64,000 nt of DNA from CALNYZ01 sp942490945. Its GTDB lineage: Bacteria; Pseudomonadota; Gammaproteobacteria; UBA6429; Thiohalophilaceae. The notes under the pieces are model-generated. The model had not been told where the DNA came from, made no database searches, and saw only the letters and a list, made by a program, of their open reading frames with translations. The translations under genes were made by a program, and so were the position numbers. Below, piece after piece: positions 59,658 through 64,000 of the stretch. The stretch is taken from contig CALNYZ010000018.1 of assembly GCA_942490945.1 (NCBI GenBank), forward strand, positions 1,922,001 to 1,986,000, read 5' to 3'. Within the stretch, counting starts at the first letter, position 1, and each line of letters begins with the position of its first letter.

Positions 59658-62428
59658 CGATTTTTTATCTCGCGCAGTACCCGAAAACCGGTTTGTGCGT
59701 CGGCGGTACCGGAATGCTGCACCGAGGATGTGACCTTGCATTGACTCATGGAATCAGAAGACGACCCGCCTACGGCTATCAGGTTACGATTTTCATCATA
59801 AACCCACTCGCGCACATTACCCAGGTAATTAACCAGACCCCAGTTATTCTGCTTGCCCGCCGTGGCGCGGACCAGTTGACCACCCTTTTCAATGCCGCGT
59901 GAACTTAATTCACAATTACGATTCGGATCGTGACTGCGGTTGGTGGAACTTGCTGCACGTTTCCACTCGGCATGCGTGGGCAAGCGATAACGCTGTCGTG
60001 TGAGCTTGCTTAGCCAGCCTACATAACCTGAGGCCACGCGTATGCTGATGTTGGATGCTGGCAAGGTATCATCACGCGATGGTAATGGCGAACATTTTTT
60101 TGTTGCCAGACAATATTCATTAATTTCTTTCACGGTAATTTCATATTTACCCATGGCAAATAATGGTAACGAACCGCCCGCAGGGATCACGACCATGGCC
60201 GGACCGATGCCACCATTGGTGAGTTTGTCCTTGCACACCGAGCGTTCGCCACGCGCACCGAGGCCGGCGATGGATTTGTCGCATACGTCACGCGCTTCAA
60301 TTTTTATGCTGGCGATGAGCGCGTTATTGTTAAATATGCGTAGCGCGTATTTTTTCGCTTCGGTGGCGCGCTCTGGCTGGGATTTGCCGGTTTTTAATAT
60401 ACAATCTGCCAGCGTGACAATGATATTATTTTCCATTTTCGCGTAGCGATCCGGATACAGGGAGCGCAACTTGTTTATCGCGATACCAAAATCACGCATA
60501 TTCAATTTGCCATCACAACGCAATTGCTGGTTAACATTTTTCAGCGCCAGCTGGAACAAATCGAAACGTTTTTGTTCTTCCTTGGTTTTAATGTCATTCG
60601 TGGTAACCCTGCGCTTGTTCTTTTCGGCAAGTGCTTTTTGTCGCAGCGCTTCCTGCTTGATTAATTCGGCAATTTTTATTTTTTCTGCATCGAGGAATCG
60701 CGTATCCGTCGTGTAGCGATAGGCATTATTCAGCAAGGCCATGGCGGCATCATATTTGGTCGCGTTTTTGGCCAGACGGATTTTTTCCACATACATCTCG
60801 TAGATTTTGTTTCGCGCCAGATTCAGCCAGTCATCAGGCTTGTCGCCCAACAGGTTGGTCATACCGGTCACTTCATCCCAGATAGACTGTTCCCACCCGG
60901 CGGTGAAAGTGGCTTCACCAATAAGCTTGTCAATTTTTTCCTTGAACAGGTCGTAGCGTATCTTGAATTCCAGTGCGCCAGCTTCAATGCCGGTCTGACC
61001 TGATGAACTGGATGTGCGATTGACAATAAAATAGGTTGCCACTGCTATCGCGCTGATAATTAATACTGTGGCCAGCAATATGGAAGACGATTTGGCCTTG
61101 GGCTGAATGAGGCTGTAAAACTCTTCGACCGAACTGATCCGATCTTCGCGTTTGAACGCGAGCGCTTTTTCAATGGCGCGCCACTGACGTTTTTTGATAC
61201 CGGATATTTTACGTGGCTTGAGCCGGTTTCTGGCCGCTTCATCAGCGGGCATGCGGTTAAACGGATGTTCGCCGGTCAGCATTTCATAGGCAATGCAGCC
61301 GAGTGCGTACAGATCATCCCGCACATCCGGTTCCTGACCGAGTAGCATTTCCATACTGGCATAGGCTGGCGTCAGCGCGCCCAGGGATCCCGCATCAAAC
61401 ACGGTACGATCCTGGCCGCCGCTACTGAGGCGATCAAAACTGGCGACCGCACGTGCTATACCAAAGTCAAAAATCTTTGGCGTACTGTCTTCGGTAATAA
61501 ATATATTGCCGGGCTTGAAATCGGAATGCACGATGTTTTCATTGTGTGCATGCATTAATGCCGAACACAGACCGTTCATGATGAGCCACACTTCATCACG
61601 CGGCAGGCCGGTGGCGCTGTATTGTTTAATGAGCTGATCGAGCGGGCGCCCTTCCATGTACTCCATGGTCATGAAGACAATGTCGCCGTCACGATCGAAG
61701 TCGTAAACTTTTACCACGTTGGGGTGAGCAATGCGTTGCGTTTTACGTGATTCGCGTTGCAAGGCGATGAACGATTCCGGATGTGACTTGAACTCTTCAC
61801 TTAATACCTTGATTGCAACATAGGGTTCACGATCTTTCGCTTCAATCTTGAGGCGATCAGTCGCTTTGTATACCACTCCCATGCCACCCACGCCGATAAC
61901 CTTGTCGAGAATAAATCGACCTTTCAATACTTGTCGTTGTTCTGCGCCGGGTGTGCTGGGCGTAAACGCCGGTGTTGATGCCTGTCGGTCTTTCGAACCA
62001 AGTGGTGCACTGGCACGCATGCGCGTGCGATCCGGTTGTTCTTGTCTGGCACCACCATGGGTGCTGACTGGCTGCTTGATGCGGGTTGTATCGGCACGTG
62101 CGGGTCGACGTGGCGCAACATTGGTTGCATCGGCCGGGGTTGGTCGGCGTGGTGCCACATTGGTGGTGTCTGGTGTACGTGGACGACCGATATTGGTTTT
62201 GTCTGCATTTGGCTGATTTTGATTGCCCGGGGTTTGGTTGCCTGGGGTGTTGTTGCCAGAAGAATTATTGGCAGGCGCACTGTTTCCTTGCGCACGACGT
62301 GGATCGACCTGGGTTGACCCGGTACGAAATACCGTGCGATCGACCGGTTGTTGACCCGGGCGACTTTGTGTAGGCGCGGGCTTGTTGTGCGTATCGGGTA
62401 TGACGCCAGGTTTGTCTTTATCTTTCAT
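59654..62428 (-). CDS. ppkA: PpkA-like serine/threonine kinase with C-terminal formylglycine-generating-enzyme domain
   Basis: A 924-residue membrane kinase. Residues 1-165: Pro/Thr/Asn/Arg-rich tail with a repeated TNVAPRRP. Residues about 170-440: kinase domain, glycine loop GVGGMG (179-184), Lys207 in VAIKV, catalytic HSDFKPGN (301-308; HSD replaces HRD), DFG 321-323. Helix at about 449-471 (SILLATVLIISAIAVATYFI). C-terminal third is FGE-sulfatase-like (MGKYEITVKEINEYC, YRLPTHAEWKRAA, WGLVNYLGNVREWVYD, FRVLREI). This is the PpkA layout, in which the kinase activates T6SS through an FHA protein. It follows pppA by 31 bases. Confidence 0.92.
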   Translation of the reverse strand: MKDKDKPGVIPDTHNKPAPTQSRPGQQPVDRTVFRTGSTQVDPRRAQGNSAPANNSSGNNTPGNQTPGNQNQPNADKTNIGRPRTPDTTNVAPRRPTPADATNVAPRRPARADTTRIKQPVSTHGGARQEQPDRTRMRASAPLGSKDRQASTPAFTPSTPGAEQRQVLKGRFILDKVIGVGGMGVVYKATDRLKIEAKDREPYVAIKVLSEEFKSHPESFIALQRESRKTQRIAHPNVVKVYDFDRDGDIVFMTMEYMEGRPLDQLIKQYSATGLPRDEVWLIMNGLCSALMHAHNENIVHSDFKPGNIFITEDSTPKIFDFGIARAVASFDRLSSGGQDRTVFDAGSLGALTPAYASMEMLLGQEPDVRDDLYALGCIAYEMLTGEHPFNRMPADEAARNRLKPRKISGIKKRQWRAIEKALAFKREDRISSVEEFYSLIQPKAKSSSILLATVLIISAIAVATYFIVNRTSSSSGQTGIEAGALEFKIRYDLFKEKIDKLIGEATFTAGWEQSIWDEVTGMTNLLGDKPDDWLNLARNKIYEMYVEKIRLAKNATKYDAAMALLNNAYRYTTDTRFLDAEKIKIAELIKQEALRQKALAEKNKRRVTTNDIKTKEEQKRFDLFQLALKNVNQQLRCDGKLNMRDFGIAINKLRSLYPDRYAKMENNIIVTLADCILKTGKSQPERATEAKKYALRIFNNNALIASIKIEARDVCDKSIAGLGARGERSVCKDKLTNGGIGPAMVVIPAGGSLPLFAMGKYEITVKEINEYCLATKKCSPLPSRDDTLPASNISIRVASGYVGWLSKLTRQRYRLPTHAEWKRAASSTNRSHDPNRNCELSSRGIEKGGQLVRATAGKQNNWGLVNYLGNVREWVYDENRNLIAVGGSSSDSMSQCKVTSSVQHSGTADAQTGFRVLREIKNR

Positions 62429-62459
62429 GCTGTTTACGGCTCAATTTATTCATCAAATG

Positions 62460-63239
62460 TTACTGCGCAGTTTGCCTGACGCCTTTTATGGCAATCACAG
62501 AAACATTATCGGAGGCACCGTTTTGTAGTGCCTGTTCAATTAGTTTATTTACCACATCGTCCGGATCGGTTTCATCCAGGGTTGTTGCGATCGCTTCGTT
62601 ATCGACGGCATTATAAAGACCATCACTGCATAACAGAAATGTGTCACCGAGTTGCACATTAAACACATCCAGTTCCACATAGGCATCTTCACTTGTGCCT
62701 ACTGCACGGGTGATCACGTTTGAATCCGGGTGATTGATGGCCTCTTCCTCGGTAATGGCACCCGCTTGTAATAACTCCACAACCTGGCTGTGATCCTGTG
62801 ACAGTTGTTTGAGTTCCTTGCCACGATATTGATACAGTCGCGAATCACCCATCCACAACACCACACCGATTTGATCATAAATCACCATGCTGACAAAGGT
62901 ACTACCAACCGTGCGTCCATCCAGCATGATTTCAGAATATTCAAGTAAACGTTCATTGACATCAAGAATGCGGTTTTCGATGTTGTTAACATACTTGTTC
63001 AATCCAACCGGCGCAGACAAATCACGTAATGAATCGACTATCATACGACTTGCCACATCGCCTGCATCATGTCCGCCCATGCCGTCCGCTACCACCCAGA
63101 GTTTTTTATCCTGGCAGTCGAGTACTGAATCTTCATTAACAGATCGCACCGTACCCACATCAGTCGCCACGGCACTGCGCCATTGAATCGGTCGTCTTAC
63201 TGTTATGTCATTCATATATTCGTCTTTTAACGTTAACAT
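62460..63239 (-). CDS. pppA: PP2C-family phosphatase PppA-like
   Basis: A 259-residue Ser/Thr phosphatase. Motifs: NEDSVLD, VVADGMGGHDAGDVASRMIV, GSTFVSMVIYD, LWMGDSRLYQYRGKEL, FLLCSDGLYNAVDNEA and GASDNVSVIAI, with the metal-binding Asp residues present. Expected to reverse PpkA phosphorylation and switch off T6SS. ATG at 63239 or, 24 bases later, 63215 (MNDITVRRP), which matches the usual N-terminus better; neither has a clear ribosome site. Lies between tagF and ppkA on the same strand. Confidence 0.93.
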   Translation of the reverse strand: MLTLKDEYMNDITVRRPIQWRSAVATDVGTVRSVNEDSVLDCQDKKLWVVADGMGGHDAGDVASRMIVDSLRDLSAPVGLNKYVNNIENRILDVNERLLEYSEIMLDGRTVGSTFVSMVIYDQIGVVLWMGDSRLYQYRGKELKQLSQDHSQVVELLQAGAITEEEAINHPDSNVITRAVGTSEDAYVELDVFNVQLGDTFLLCSDGLYNAVDNEAIATTLDETDPDDVVNKLIEQALQNGASDNVSVIAIKGVRQTAQ

Positions 63240-63281
63240 CTATGTCTGATTTACTTGCAACAGTTTCGCTCATGTCATCTG

Positions 63282-64000
63282 TCAGCTTAACTGCAATGCA
63301 TAGGGTTGCTGCCATCCCCATTGCAGCCAGTTACCATCCAGCATCGCCGGCAATTTACTCGCGGCGGGTAATCCCTGCGTGGTAAACAGGCATGGCGCGA
63401 TGCGATCAGAACCAGACGTTGTCCATGCGCTGAAACTGTTTAATGTTTTTGTCAGCATCGATTCCAATATATAGGGATAGACTGACGACACGGACTGCTC
63501 TTCAAATTCAATATCCACCTGTACCGAGTACGATTCCAGCATGGCACCCTTTGCGACATAGGATGTATCCGTGCTCAGCTGTACCGCCGCTAACGCATCT
63601 ACCAGATCATCCAGTGCAATGTCGCCATCAAGTGCGGTTAAAGCCAGCGCTTCTATTTCGCCATACCACATGGTTTGCATCGCAATGAACTCCAACGGGT
63701 TCAGGTGATGCGGCAACCGGGTCGCAATGGTAAAGGGAAAATACCGCCCTACCTGGTCAACACTCGGTATCATGATGCCTGCCCATTGGTTTGCATCGAC
63801 AACGCCACGTGATAACACAAAACGCCAAATCGGACTGGTGAGATATATATCCAGCCATTCCTCACCAATATGTTCACGCGTACCGGAGACAAAGTGTTGT
63901 AACCACTGGTCCCATTCCGCAACGAAACTCGACGACAGGTTTCGTTGAATAAAGTCGCCATGCGTCGGCAACTTTCCGTATAGCCCGGGAATCTCCAGCT
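63282..64000 (-). CDS. tagF: Type VI secretion-associated protein TagF, 5' end outside window
   Basis: At least 239 residues. The visible N-terminus reads LEIPGLYGKLPTHGDFIQRN, the diagnostic TagF start region; the start codon lies just beyond the window. QWLQHFVSGTREHIGEEWLD, WRFVLSRGVVD, GIMIPSVDQVGRYFPFTIAT and the end GDWLQ-like GNWLQWGWQQPYAL follow. TagF is a repressor of T6SS assembly in the TagF/PppA/PpkA post-translational control circuit. First gene seen of the minus-strand unit that runs to 56417. Confidence 0.92.
   Translation of the reverse strand, partial: LEIPGLYGKLPTHGDFIQRNLSSSFVAEWDQWLQHFVSGTREHIGEEWLDIYLTSPIWRFVLSRGVVDANQWAGIMIPSVDQVGRYFPFTIATRLPHHLNPLEFIAMQTMWYGEIEALALTALDGDIALDDLVDALAAVQLSTDTSYVAKGAMLESYSVQVDIEFEEQSVSSVYPYILESMLTKTLNSFSAWTTSGSDRIAPCLFTTQGLPAASKLPAMLDGNWLQWGWQQPYALQLS

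Overview
The window looks like a gammaproteobacterial chromosome of moderate GC content. The evidence is a monomeric NADP isocitrate dehydrogenase, exonuclease I, ArfB, Tat-exported molybdenum hydroxylase genes, and a type VI secretion (T6SS) regulatory cluster. A DsrE-like protein beside a SoxH-like metallohydrolase, a DsrC/TusE-like protein and a TSUP permease hint at a sulfur-metabolising lineage, but that is inference. No rRNA, tRNA, CRISPR array or intact insertion sequence was recognised.

Layout. 0-13 kb is mostly housekeeping: TSUP permease, Sel1 protein, MsrA, an unknown 613-residue protein, RRM protein, ABC-2 exporter, Icd, ArfB, DsrE/SoxH pair and SbcB. 12.9-15 kb holds a class 3 lipase with a DUF6795-like membrane-anchored partner and a near-perfect CRP-type site upstream. 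15-17.4 kb has a chimeric remnant of a branched-chain amino-acid ABC transporter and a small plus-strand group with a DsrC-like gene. 17.4-24.7 kb encodes a MocA/XdhC/IorB/IorA-type molybdenum hydroxylase operon, class I aldolase, a beta-propeller protein and an OsmC protein. 24.9-29.4 kb is a second lipase surrounded by five DUF6795-like paralogues, one broken by a single in-frame stop.

30.5-49.7 kb is a defence island. In order it has a decayed fragment, a HEPN/MNT pair with its operator, a nuclease-helicase (DUF2075) next to a PD-(D/E)XK protein, an AbiE pair, and a type I restriction operon. A CD-NTase and a SLATT membrane protein (a CBASS-like pair) lie between hsdS and hsdR of that operon, so the order is half-hsdS, hsdM, hsdS, CD-NTase, SLATT, hsdR, YgjP-like protease, with overlapping or closely spaced junctions.

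50-56.4 kb contains a Spy-like periplasmic protein, a candidate pore-forming effector with an overlapping membrane partner, two AsmA-like or membrane-anchored proteins separated by a mosaic palindromic repeat block, and an Arg/His-rich DUF6515-like protein. 56.4-64 kb is one minus-strand unit: tagF (cut by the window edge), pppA, ppkA, a small acidic protein, then ExbB/ExbD/ExbD/AgmX-like energy-transducer genes. The T6SS post-translational regulators at the right end make it plausible that the lipase/DUF6795 loci and the 50.7-52.1 kb pair are T6SS effector/immunity modules; this is inferred from context and topology, not shown.
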